From NCBI GenBank assembly GCA_016865865.1, contig VGOC01000012.1, positions 1 to 53,160 of the forward strand: a stretch of 53,160 nt of DNA. Direction: 5' to 3'. Made by a program: the position numbers and the translations under genes. Source of the stretch: Chloroflexota bacterium (GTDB taxonomy: Bacteria; Chloroflexota; Anaerolineae; Anaerolineales; UBA11858). Each line of letters starts with the position of its first letter. Position 1 is the first letter of the stretch. A model generated the notes under the pieces. That model had not been told where the DNA came from. It did not search any database and saw only the letters and a list, made by a program, of their open reading frames with translations. Positions 15,594 to 24,313 of the stretch are shown here, piece after piece.

Positions 15594-16676
15594 TCAGACA
15601 ACTTCATCGGGGAAGGGGGGCAAGCCAAGCGCCCGGCAGCGCAGATAGTTGCCGATCTCCCAGCACGATAATAACACAGGCACCGCCAAAAAGGCAGCCA
15701 GCGCGCCATAGATCACCAAGGCCCCGATGACGACCACGAATACAATGCCAGGATGAACGTGCACAGTCCGCCCGACGATAATAGGGCGCAGCCAGATATT
15801 CTTGATTCCGGTCAGGATCATGTAGAGAAGAAAGACCAATACCGCAAACCAGAAATTCGATATCGCCAGGTATTTGGAGCCTTCCAACAGCGCGACCAAC
15901 ACCGACAGCACGCCAGATACCACAGCCCCAATTTCGTGGACGAAACTGGTCAGTCCGGTGAACAAGCCCAGGAAGATTGCGCCGGGCAGCCCGATCGCAA
16001 ACCAGGCTGCAGAATCCATCAGGCCGACGGCCAGCATAAATGCCAGTTGACTGCGCATATAATCAGCCCAAATATATCGCAGTCGTTCGAGGATCTGGCG
16101 CATATCCTGTTCATGCGACTCAGGCGCCAGCCGGACAATAATCTCGCCCAAACGATGACCATCCTGCAAGAAATAATAGAAGCTCACCAGGATGACCAGA
16201 ACCCACATGAAATTCTTGGTCACGAACCCCACGATGGCGAAGGCGCTCTCAGCCAGGGGAGAGAACATATCGGTCGAAATCACCGGAATTATCGGCAGAA
16301 AATCTCCCCACTCGAAGGTCCAATTCATAAAGTGGACAGTTGTATCGAGCAACTCCCCATAATGAACGATAAAGGATTCTAGATTTTGAGATAGGATGCG
16401 GATTTGGTTTACGGCGGTAGGCACGATGATTGCTGGCGAGGAAGCCAGCAGAATCAACGTCGCCACATACACGATCACCACCGCGCCGCGATGAGAGAGC
16501 CTCGTGCGCGTGGACAGGAACTTCACCGCCGGATAGAGCACATAAGCCAGGACAGCCGCTATCGCCACCGGGTCGAGCACAGCTCTGAAATACCACACAA
16601 TTCCAATAAGCAAAAGTACGAGGAGAATAAAGGCGCTATAACGCGCCTCTTTATGCCATATTCCCTGAGGATTCAT
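15594..16676 (-). CDS. AI-2E family transporter
   Basis: The 360-residue membrane protein has about eight hydrophobic segments and the family pattern: N-terminal paired helices (AFILLVLLLIGIVWYF, PVAIAAVLAYVLYPAV), a long soluble middle, LEGSKYLAISNFWFAVLVFLL, and PIIVGRTVHVHPGIVFVVVIGALV near the C-terminus. Family members move small molecules or ions, and the name does not prove autoinducer export. I start it at the ATG at 16676 (MNPQGIWHKEAR). A longer frame back to 16901 runs through the adjacent mobile repeat and threonine synthase and is not credible. Confidence 0.85.
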   Translation of the reverse strand: MNPQGIWHKEARYSAFILLVLLLIGIVWYFRAVLDPVAIAAVLAYVLYPAVKFLSTRTRLSHRGAVVIVYVATLILLASSPAIIVPTAVNQIRILSQNLESFIVHYGELLDTTVHFMNWTFEWGDFLPIIPVISTDMFSPLAESAFAIVGFVTKNFMWVLVILVSFYYFLQDGHRLGEIIVRLAPESHEQDMRQILERLRYIWADYMRSQLAFMLAVGLMDSAAWFAIGLPGAIFLGLFTGLTSFVHEIGAVVSGVLSVLVALLEGSKYLAISNFWFAVLVFLLYMILTGIKNIWLRPIIVGRTVHVHPGIVFVVVIGALVIYGALAAFLAVPVLLSCWEIGNYLRCRALGLPPFPDEVV

Positions 16677-16729
16677 CTTGCTGAATTCCCTGTTCACCGC
16701 TTTCGTCCAATAAACCCGACATCTCCAAC

Positions 16730-16823
16730 AAAACTGCTCAGCCATCGAACGGATTAGCCCGAAAAAAGGGTGTGCGAAGGGGGCTACGCCCCCTTCGCAC
16801 ACCCTTTTTTCGGGAACTTCCCC
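16730..16823. mobile_element. MITE-like inverted-repeat element, copy 1 (truncated)
   Basis: This copy keeps the left terminal repeat (ACTGCTCAGCCATCG) and the near-perfect internal hairpin at 16758-16814 (arms CCCGAAAAAAGGGTGTGCG and its complement, loop TAC). It lacks the right terminal repeat after AACTTCCCC. Its right end merges directly into the threonine synthase coding sequence, and the stop codon of that gene lies inside the element. The hairpin with A/T-rich ends may also terminate transcription in both directions. Confidence 0.85.
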
Positions 16824-18084
16824 ACAACAACTTTCTGAGCGCATCCAGACTCGGCTCGATGACCGGGGCTTCTCCCGCGGCCAACATGGCAGCACTGACA
16901 TCTTTCAGGCCGCTGCCGGTGTTGATCACCACCACAGGATCCTCGGGGCCGATCAGGCCATCGTCTACCGCTTTGACCAGCCCGGCGTAGGAGGCCGCTC
17001 CGGCAGGTTCAGCGAAGACGCCAACTTTACCAAGTTCACCGATCGCGGCGATGATCTCGCTATCGGGTACCGTGATATACGCCCCGCCGGTTTGGGTGGC
17101 TGCCCGCAAGGCGCGCAGACCATCCCTGGGCAGATCCACCGAGATGCTGTCGGCGCGGGTGGTGGCGCTGACGGGTTTGATCTCTTCGGTACAAGCGTCG
17201 AAAGCATTGGCAATCGCCGCCGACTCGTCCGACTGCACCCCGAAGAGACGCGGCATATTTTCGATCAGGCCAAGCTCGAGCAGGTCTCTGAAGCCTTTGT
17301 GGAGGCCGGAGATGATGTTGCCGTCGCCTACGGATACGAAGATAGAGATTGGACATTGGATATTGGAGGACGAACATCCAACATCCAATCTCCAATCTCT
17401 AATCATTTGTTCCCATATCTCGAACGCCGCCGTCTTCTTTCCCTCGGCGGTGAAGGGATTGTAGCCGGTATTGCGGCAATACCAGCCGAATTCTTGGGCG
17501 GCCTGCACAGAGAGGTCGAAGGCAGCGTCGTAGTTTCCATCTACCAGGAGCACCTTTGCGCCGAAGATTTGCAGTTGAGCGATCTTGGCGGGGGGCGCGG
17601 TCTTGGGGGCAAAGATGACAGCTTTGTGGCCGGCCGCGGCGGCCATCCCAGCCAGGGCGGCGCCAGCGTTCCCAGTCGAGGCGGTGACGATGATCTCTGC
17701 GCCAATCTGACGGGCGCGGGCGATCAGGACAGCGCTGGCGCGGTCTTTGAAGGAGGCTGTAGGGTTACTGCTCTCGTCTTTGATCCACAGGTGTCTCAGG
17801 CCGAGCTTTTTTGCCAGGGGGACAGGAGAAAACACCGGGGTCCAGCCAGCAGCCCGGAGGGGGGTCGAATGTCCACCGGGGTCAGGGACAGGCAAGAGGG
17901 GCAAATACCGCCACAGGGACGGCTCATCCCCGAGGACCAGTTCATCCACAGAGTAGTTCATGATGGCGGCATAATCCAGGATCACATCCAGATTGCCGCC
18001 ATCCCGCGGGCAGGTGTAAGTGACTTCGTCGGGGTCGTAGGCGGCGTCACACACGGAACAGCGATAACCGATAAATTTGCTCAT
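16738..18084 (-). CDS. thrC: Threonine synthase, 3' end replaced by a mobile repeat
   Basis: This PLP enzyme converts O-phosphohomoserine to threonine. The N-terminus has a zinc-ribbon-like start (YRCSVCDAAYDPDEVTYTCPRDGG). The PLP-lysine motif is SSNPTASFKDRAS near residue 110, and VGDGNIISGLHKGF and VINTGSGLKD are present. Two oddities stand out. Residues around 225-240 (LDVGCSSSNIQCPIS) are encoded by a 57-bp inverted repeat that is not expected in the family. The last 28 or so residues (from WGSSRKKGVRRG) are encoded by the MITE, so the native C-terminus was probably near LDALRKLL. Whether the enzyme is active is uncertain. Confidence 0.88.
   Translation of the reverse strand: MSKFIGYRCSVCDAAYDPDEVTYTCPRDGGNLDVILDYAAIMNYSVDELVLGDEPSLWRYLPLLPVPDPGGHSTPLRAAGWTPVFSPVPLAKKLGLRHLWIKDESSNPTASFKDRASAVLIARARQIGAEIIVTASTGNAGAALAGMAAAAGHKAVIFAPKTAPPAKIAQLQIFGAKVLLVDGNYDAAFDLSVQAAQEFGWYCRNTGYNPFTAEGKKTAAFEIWEQMIRDWRLDVGCSSSNIQCPISIFVSVGDGNIISGLHKGFRDLLELGLIENMPRLFGVQSDESAAIANAFDACTEEIKPVSATTRADSISVDLPRDGLRALRAATQTGGAYITVPDSEIIAAIGELGKVGVFAEPAGAASYAGLVKAVDDGLIGPEDPVVVINTGSGLKDVSAAMLAAGEAPVIEPSLDALRKLLWGSSRKKGVRRGRSPLRTPFFRANPFDG
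17344..17400. repeat. Imperfect inverted repeat inside thrC
   Basis: Arms 17344-17369 and 17375-17400 are complementary at 23 of 26 positions around a 5-nt loop. Each arm is built of repeated 'ttggatattgg / ccaatctcc' units like the low-complexity tracts elsewhere in the window. The frame stays open through it. Confidence 0.85.
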
Positions 18085-18114
18085 ATCAACATTCTCTGAC
18101 TTTGCGGTGTAATA

Positions 18115-20367
18115 CTACCTTATGATGAGTTTCTCCGGGGTAATGGGCAAGGACTTCACGCGAACGCCGATGGCGTCATAAATCGCATTGGCAATCGCTG
18201 GCGCTGTGGGGGGCACGGTCACTTCGCCGATGCCTTTGGCGCCAAACGGGCCGCTCTCCTCGGGGATTTCGAGGATGACAGGTTCGAAATTCGGCGGCAT
18301 ATCCAGGGAGGTCGGGAGGAGGTATTCGCTGAAGCTGTCCACCCACTTGCCATCGGCTTTCAAATCCATCTTCTCGAACAGCGCGTAGCCCAGCCCCATA
18401 GATGCGCCGCCCTCGATCTGCCCTTCGACGCCGGGTTTGCTGATCACGCGGCCGACATCGTGGATGGCGGTGAGATGGGTGACATCTACGACGCCCAGTT
18501 CGGGATCTACTTCAACGCGGGCGACCTGAGCGCCAAAACAGAATAGCACGTGAGGCATACCGATGGGCAGGTGTTGGGGTGTGGTCGCCTCGGGGTATGG
18601 GAAGCTGAAAGTAGCTTCACTCTTGAATTCGATCCCATCGTCCGCGGCGCGGCTGATGATCTCCTCGACGGCGATTTTCTCTCCGGCAGCCGTAATCACT
18701 TCGCCGCCTCGATACGAAAGGCTCTGCTGCGGCTGCTTCAACAGGCGGGCGGCTTGAGCCAGCATCTGCGCTTTGATCTGCGCGGCGGCGTCTTTCAGGG
18801 CGTTGCCGACCAGATAAGTCATGCGCGAGGCGCAGGTGACGTTGCCATTGGGAGATTCCCAGGTATCCAGATCAAGCGCTTTGACGCGCTCGTAAGGCAA
18901 TTCCAGGGCTTCGGCAGTGATTTGCTCGGCGACTGTCGCCAGGCCCTGCCCCAGATCAGGCGAACCCAGGCGGATAAGCACACTGCCATCGGGCAGCCAC
19001 TCCAGGCCATGGGTCGAGTCGTCGGGGACTTTTGCGCCCAGTCCCATGGATTGCATCACCAATGCCATCCCGCTGCCAGCCGCCTTGCCGGGGGTCGGCT
19101 CGATGGCGTCATATTTCTCGATCACCTCTTCAGCGCGCCTCAGACATTCGGGCAGGCTATTTGCGGTCTCGTTGACGATCACGCCTGTGAACATCTTGTC
19201 GCCGACTCGCAGGATATTCTTCCTGCGCACCTCGATGGGATCCAGGTTCAATTCGACAGCCAGCATATCCACCATGCTCTCGATGGCAAAATGCGACTGT
19301 GGGCTGCCGAAGCCGCGCATCGCCCCGGCCGGCGGCCTATTGGTATAGGCAACGATGGTTTCTAAATCAACATTGGGTACACGGTATGAACCAGCCAGGG
19401 TTTCGGTGAGGATGACGCCCACCGCCGGGCCGTAGGAGGCGAAAGCTCCCGTATCCATGTGAGCTTTGGCTTGTAAAGCCACGAATGAGCCATCTTTCTT
19501 CGCCCCCAGTTTGAGCCTTATTTGCGCCGGGTGGCGCTTGGGGTGCGCCAAGAAGGAGTCCTGGCGGTTATTGACCAGCCTTACCGTACCTCGGACAGCC
19601 CAGGCGCACAGAGCCGCTAAGATGGCGATGCTCGAATCTTCTTTGCCGCCAAACGCGCCGCCAATGAAAGCGCTCTTGACCTGTACATTTTCAGAAGGGA
19701 TTCCCAACGTGGCCGCGATTTCGAGCTGGTCGAGGAAGGGATGCTGCGAGCTGACCCACACAGTCAGGGTATCGTCATCATTCCAGCGCGCTGCGGCGTT
19801 CTCGGTCTCCAGGTAAGCCGGGGAAACCAGCGGCATAGAAAAAACATCTGCCAGGATCAGATCGGATTCGGCGAAGCCGCGCTCGACATCGCCCACTTTT
19901 ATTTCGTAACGCGAGAGCAGATTGCCGCTCTCGTACAATTGGGGGGCTTCCGGCAGCACCGCCTCGACCGGATCGTGGAGCGGGGGGATCAGCTGGTAGG
20001 CGGTCTCGACCAGTCTAGCCGCCTGCCGGGCGGCAGATTTTGTCTCGGCGACGACCACTGCGATGGGTTCACCCAGGTGCCGCACCAAGTCGTCCACCAG
20101 GGGGGGCTGATCGGGTACAAGCGCGCCGAATGCCTTCGCGCCAGGGATATCGTCCGCGGTGACGATTTTCCGCACCCCTGGGATAGCTTGAGCTGCCTCG
20201 ACATCAACAGACAGCAGCCTCCCGTGATGGATCGTCGAGCGAACGACCACGCCATGCAGCACATTCTCGAGCGGGATATCCGCCACATAATGCGCCGCGC
20301 CGGTGACTTTGGCCCAGGCGTCTTTGCGGAGTGCGTTAGTTCCCAATGTGATCATCTCGTCAGCCAT
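18115..20367 (-). CDS. Xanthine dehydrogenase-family molybdopterin-binding subunit
   Basis: The 750-residue protein is the large molybdenum subunit of a xanthine-dehydrogenase-type hydroxylase. It has GGAFGGKEDS near residue 240, an Arg-containing substrate loop GAMRGFGSPQSHFAIE near 350, SPDLGQGLATV near 470, and the catalytic-Glu motif FGAKGIGEVTVPPTAPA near the C-terminus. It lacks the Cys loop of CO dehydrogenases, so purine hydroxylation fits its setting beside adenine deaminase and a nucleoside importer. The ATG at 20367 has AAGG upstream; the longer TTG start at 20394 is less likely. No FAD or iron-sulfur subunit is encoded in this window, so partners must come from elsewhere. Confidence 0.88.
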   Translation of the reverse strand: MADEMITLGTNALRKDAWAKVTGAAHYVADIPLENVLHGVVVRSTIHHGRLLSVDVEAAQAIPGVRKIVTADDIPGAKAFGALVPDQPPLVDDLVRHLGEPIAVVVAETKSAARQAARLVETAYQLIPPLHDPVEAVLPEAPQLYESGNLLSRYEIKVGDVERGFAESDLILADVFSMPLVSPAYLETENAAARWNDDDTLTVWVSSQHPFLDQLEIAATLGIPSENVQVKSAFIGGAFGGKEDSSIAILAALCAWAVRGTVRLVNNRQDSFLAHPKRHPAQIRLKLGAKKDGSFVALQAKAHMDTGAFASYGPAVGVILTETLAGSYRVPNVDLETIVAYTNRPPAGAMRGFGSPQSHFAIESMVDMLAVELNLDPIEVRRKNILRVGDKMFTGVIVNETANSLPECLRRAEEVIEKYDAIEPTPGKAAGSGMALVMQSMGLGAKVPDDSTHGLEWLPDGSVLIRLGSPDLGQGLATVAEQITAEALELPYERVKALDLDTWESPNGNVTCASRMTYLVGNALKDAAAQIKAQMLAQAARLLKQPQQSLSYRGGEVITAAGEKIAVEEIISRAADDGIEFKSEATFSFPYPEATTPQHLPIGMPHVLFCFGAQVARVEVDPELGVVDVTHLTAIHDVGRVISKPGVEGQIEGGASMGLGYALFEKMDLKADGKWVDSFSEYLLPTSLDMPPNFEPVILEIPEESGPFGAKGIGEVTVPPTAPAIANAIYDAIGVRVKSLPITPEKLIIR

Positions 20368-20442
20368 GAAAATGCCTTCACTTAGATTAGTCAACAGCCA
20401 GCTTTCGTCAATCGGACGATCTCGATAAGTTCGTCAAGGAAT

Positions 20443-22200
20443 TCAATCGAAAGGACTGATCAACTCGTGCCTGAGTACGTCCACCAGCCCCAGATCGGTC
20501 AAACCCAGCCTGGGGACAGTGGGCAACCCGATGAACGAGATCGTCATGAAGGGAGCCGGGAGCGCGCCGCCCAAGGCCTTGTAAATGTTGTTGATCTCTG
20601 CCAGATCGGCGATGATTTCGTCAACCGGTTCTGCGCTCATCAACCCGCCGATGGGCAGCGGGAGTTTTCCCAACACTACTCCGCCCGAAGCAATCGCCAG
20701 GCCGCCCTGCATCTCTTCGATGGCGCGCACACAGGCGGCCATATCAGCGTCGTTTGCACCGGCAACGATGATATTGTGATGATCGTGGGCCACCGAGGAG
20801 GCCAGCGCCCCGTTCCGCAGGCCGAAGCCGCGCACGAAAGAGACGCCAATATTGCCATTTTTCCCGTACCTCTCGACCACCGCCAGCTTGAGGATATCTC
20901 GCGCGGGGTCGGGCATCACCGCTCCGTTGACCACTGGTAGTTCGGCCCGACTCTGTTCGTTGATGATCTGGTCGGGGTAGAGATCAATCACCCAAGCTTT
21001 CACCTTATCACCCTCGGCGGCGATCGCGAAATCGTCTGCCTGCCTGCCGCGGGTGACTTTCACGGTTTGATAGATCCACTCCGGATAATCGGCCTCGGGT
21101 GGAGTCACAATCAGCTTACCATCACTGGCGACATGCTGACCCTTGAAATAGACATCGCTGGGGACGATATGCTCCAAATCCTCAGCCAGGATGATGTCGG
21201 CCCAGCGCGATGGAGCCAGGCTGCCCACCAGGTGTTCAATGCGGAAATGTTTGGCGGCATTGATGGTAGCCATCTGAATTGCCGTCACTGGCGGCATGCC
21301 CAGCGCGATGGCGCGGTTGACCATGTAGTTGATATGGCCCTCCGCGAGGATATCATCGGGGTGCTTATCATCGGTGCAAAACATCAGATGGGGCGTATGG
21401 ACGAAACCATCTGCAATCATGCCTTCGAGGATACGCGCTAAATTCCGTTCGGCGCTGCCCTCCCGGATCATGACAGCCATGCCCAATTGCAGGCGCGTCA
21501 GGGCTTCGGGGAAATCTACACACTCGTGGTCGTCGGACAGGCCGCCGCACGCGTAAGCCACGAGTTCCATTCCGACGCGGCCAGAGGCGTGTCCATTGCA
21601 AATCTTGCCGATGGTCTGAGCAGCTTCGACTTTCAGAAGATATTCCTCACGCAATTCCAGGACTTTCGAGGGGTCCAATTCCCCCAGGCTGACCGCTTCG
21701 GGCCAACACAAGATTTCGCGCACATCCAGTAAATCCAGCTCGCCGCCGGTGGTTTCCAGCCCCGGGGCGGTGGGGACGCGCGAGGAAACTTCCAAATAGA
21801 GATGATAGGGCAATTGACCGCTTGCGCTCAACAGCGCCTTGACGCCCTGCATTCCCGCGACGTTGGCAATCTCCATCGGGTCAGCCAGCATGGCCGTCGT
21901 GCCGTGGGGGACGATCAAATGAGATAGATTTTCGGGGATGACCAGGGTGGAGTCGATGTGGACGTGGGCGTCTATGAAACCCGGCAGTGCAAAACGTCCG
22001 CCGCCATCCACCACTTTCTCGGCGCGATAACTTTGGGCATAGCAGGTAACAATCCGGCCATCTATGATACCAATGGCGCCCGGCTCGATACGTCCGGTAT
22101 ACACATTGACTACCTGGGTGTTTTCGATCAACAAATCGAGGGGGATTTCCCCTAGCCCCGCTCTGATCAGTTTTTTTCTTTCTTCTAAAGTCAGGATCAT
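20443..22200 (-). CDS. ade: Adenine deaminase (AdeC family), copy 1
   Basis: This amidohydrolase converts adenine to hypoxanthine and ammonia. The 585-residue protein has the metal motif FIDAHVHIDSTL (His79, His81), the loop TTAMLADPMEIANVAG, CNGHASG, and the C-terminal adenine deaminase block (VARGFGLRNGALASSVAHDHHN-like: VAHDHHNIIVAGANDADM). The ATG at 22200 (MILTLEERKKL) lies 1 bp after the permease stop. Extending to 22314 would run into the permease gene. It is the last but one gene of the importer operon, so imported adenine would be deaminated at once. Confidence 0.92.
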   Translation of the reverse strand: MILTLEERKKLIRAGLGEIPLDLLIENTQVVNVYTGRIEPGAIGIIDGRIVTCYAQSYRAEKVVDGGGRFALPGFIDAHVHIDSTLVIPENLSHLIVPHGTTAMLADPMEIANVAGMQGVKALLSASGQLPYHLYLEVSSRVPTAPGLETTGGELDLLDVREILCWPEAVSLGELDPSKVLELREEYLLKVEAAQTIGKICNGHASGRVGMELVAYACGGLSDDHECVDFPEALTRLQLGMAVMIREGSAERNLARILEGMIADGFVHTPHLMFCTDDKHPDDILAEGHINYMVNRAIALGMPPVTAIQMATINAAKHFRIEHLVGSLAPSRWADIILAEDLEHIVPSDVYFKGQHVASDGKLIVTPPEADYPEWIYQTVKVTRGRQADDFAIAAEGDKVKAWVIDLYPDQIINEQSRAELPVVNGAVMPDPARDILKLAVVERYGKNGNIGVSFVRGFGLRNGALASSVAHDHHNIIVAGANDADMAACVRAIEEMQGGLAIASGGVVLGKLPLPIGGLMSAEPVDEIIADLAEINNIYKALGGALPAPFMTISFIGLPTVPRLGLTDLGLVDVLRHELISPFD

Positions 22201-22201
22201 C

Positions 22202-23176
22202 TCATAGACCGCGCTGGCCGCGGATATACGGCAAACCCAGCGCCGCCGGGGTGCCGATGCGCTTACGATTGGCTTCACGTGAACCGATGACCAGGACAAC
22301 CACGGTAAAGGCATACGGCAGCATCTTCAAGAAGAAGCCGTAATATGGGTTGTAGAAGAATGGATTCGCAAAGCCCAAAAGGGTGGTGGGGCCTTGAATG
22401 TCGAGAACAAGACGCCGCAGCGCGCCAAACGTATAGGCGCCCACAGCTGCCCTTGCGGGATTCCACTGGGCAAAGATCACCAAACCAACCGCGATCCAAC
22501 CCTGCCCGGCAGTCGTCAATGCCGCAAACCAGCCCGGGGAGATGGATAGGCTGATCGTGGCCCCCGCCAGCCCGGCCATCATACCGCCGACAAAGACATA
22601 GAAATAGCGCAATGAAAACACACTGATGCCCAACGAATCGGCAGCCGCTGGATATTCTCCCACAGAACGCAAGTGCATCCCCGGTCGTGTGCGGTTGATG
22701 TAATACCAGGCCAGAGGGATGAAAATATAGCCGACATAGACCATGACGCTTTGCTTCGTGAATAAGATCCTCCCCAACCAGGGAATCTGGGAGAGGAGGG
22801 AAATAGTGAACGAAGGCAGAGTCGGCACAACATCGCGCAGGCTGGTCAGGCCTTCCCCCAGCACCAGGCTGAGACCAGTGGCAAGGAAGTTCAAAGCCAG
22901 GCCGCTGACGACCTGATCGGCTTGAAGGGTGATGGCGATGAAAGCATGCACCTGGCTGACGGCGCCTGCTGCTAACATGGCAGCTAACAACCCCAACCAG
23001 GGATCTGATGTGGCAGCCGTTACTTTATAAGCAGTCATCGCGCCAACCAACATCATCCCCTCGACGCCCAGGTTTAGGACGCCAGAACGTTCAGAAAAGA
23101 TTTCCCCAACCGTTGCATACAACAGAACCGTTCCTGTAGCAACGCCGGAAGCCAAGATGACGAGAACGAAATCCAT
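22202..23176 (-). CDS. Nucleoside ABC transporter permease (NupC/YufQ-like)
   Basis: The 324-residue polytopic protein has LYATVGEIFSERSGVLNLGVEG at the N-terminus and AGLAGATISLSISPGW in the middle, both typical of BPD-transport-2 family permeases that pair with BMP lipoproteins. It forms the membrane channel with the neighbouring permease and is 2 bp from it. The C-terminal tail GTPAALGLPYIRGQRGL follows the last helix. Confidence 0.9.
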   Translation of the reverse strand: MDFVLVILASGVATGTVLLYATVGEIFSERSGVLNLGVEGMMLVGAMTAYKVTAATSDPWLGLLAAMLAAGAVSQVHAFIAITLQADQVVSGLALNFLATGLSLVLGEGLTSLRDVVPTLPSFTISLLSQIPWLGRILFTKQSVMVYVGYIFIPLAWYYINRTRPGMHLRSVGEYPAAADSLGISVFSLRYFYVFVGGMMAGLAGATISLSISPGWFAALTTAGQGWIAVGLVIFAQWNPARAAVGAYTFGALRRLVLDIQGPTTLLGFANPFFYNPYYGFFLKMLPYAFTVVVLVIGSREANRKRIGTPAALGLPYIRGQRGL

Positions 23177-23178
23177 GT

Positions 23179-24312
23179 TTATTCCTCCACGCGCCGTGTG
23201 ATTCTGATCCGATTGCGGAGAAAGAAGTCTATAGCAATCAGACTGACCATGATGACGCCCTGGATCAAGGTGGGAACACCGCTTGGTTGGACTTCCCTTC
23301 CAGCCAGGATCAACGCGCCGAACAGGATAGATACCAGGATAACCGCCAGCGGATTCAGCTTGGCTAACCAGGCGATGATAATGCCGGTGTAGCCATAACC
23401 GGGGGAAATTGCACCTTGTAAGCGATGCACCACCCCGGCAATTTCTGACATGCCCGCCAATCCGGCCAGCGCCCCCGACACCAGCATCACCAAAATCACG
23501 TTCTTGCTGATGGAAATGCCAGCATATTCCGCGGCGCGTGGGTTATCGCCGATCAAGCGAATCTCGTAACCCCACTGACTCTTCGACAAGACCAGCCAAA
23601 GGATGATCGCCGCCACAATCGCGAAGAGCAAACCCATGTGAGTAGTCAGCCCCCGGAATACGGGAATGGCCTCGGCGAAATCCGAGAGGCGCGGCAACCA
23701 GGCGTTGCGCTGGAACATGCGTGACATCTGGAAACCGCCCTCCGTCCAAACCGCATAGATGAAGAAATTATTCCATTCGACGGCAATGTAGTTCATCATC
23801 AGCGTGGAGATGATTTCGTTGACGTTGAATTTGGCTTTGAGGAAACCTGGCACGAACCCCCATAGGGCGCCGAAGAGCATACCAGACAATGCCATCACGA
23901 TGATAAACTGCCACTTGGGGGCTTCTTCTGGCAGCACCGGCAGCAGCACGATCATACTGGCGCCAAAGGCTCCAAGAAAGAACTGACCTTCGGCCCCGAT
24001 ATTCCACAATCTCATGCGAAAGGCAAAGGAACAGGCCAGGCCGACCAGCATCAGAGGGATCGCCTTGACCATGGTATCAGAAAGCACACCAACGCTGCCA
24101 AATGAGGAACGAGCAATATGAGCATACACTTTCCAGGGTTCACCGCCTCCCAGCCAGATCACCAGCGCCCCAATCATTAAAGCCACAACCACAGCGATTA
24201 CCGATAGCATGGGAGAATACCAGCGCGGTGGATCAACAACCCGAGGCTCCACTTTCATTTTGAAGGGCAACTTAAATCCCATAATTGGTTTAGTAGAATC
24301 TGCCTGCGTCAT
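23179..24312 (-). CDS. Nucleoside ABC transporter permease (NupB/YufP-like)
   Basis: The 377-residue permease has an N-terminal cytoplasmic leader of about 30 residues and roughly ten hydrophobic segments. Landmarks are AFRMRLWNIGAEGQFFLGAFGA, MNYIAVEWNNF and GYGYTGIIIAWLAKLNPLAVI, all shared with BMP-system permeases. Such systems import purine and pyrimidine nucleosides. It starts 1 bp from the ATPase stop, in one transcription unit. Confidence 0.9.
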   Translation of the reverse strand: MTQADSTKPIMGFKLPFKMKVEPRVVDPPRWYSPMLSVIAVVVALMIGALVIWLGGGEPWKVYAHIARSSFGSVGVLSDTMVKAIPLMLVGLACSFAFRMRLWNIGAEGQFFLGAFGASMIVLLPVLPEEAPKWQFIIVMALSGMLFGALWGFVPGFLKAKFNVNEIISTLMMNYIAVEWNNFFIYAVWTEGGFQMSRMFQRNAWLPRLSDFAEAIPVFRGLTTHMGLLFAIVAAIILWLVLSKSQWGYEIRLIGDNPRAAEYAGISISKNVILVMLVSGALAGLAGMSEIAGVVHRLQGAISPGYGYTGIIIAWLAKLNPLAVILVSILFGALILAGREVQPSGVPTLIQGVIMVSLIAIDFFLRNRIRITRRVEE

Positions 24313-24313
24313 C

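Noticed and set aside
16677-16901. N-terminal extension of the AI-2E family protein
   Set aside because: The extra 75 codons read through the MITE and thrC and lack any family similarity; the ATG at 16676 is better.
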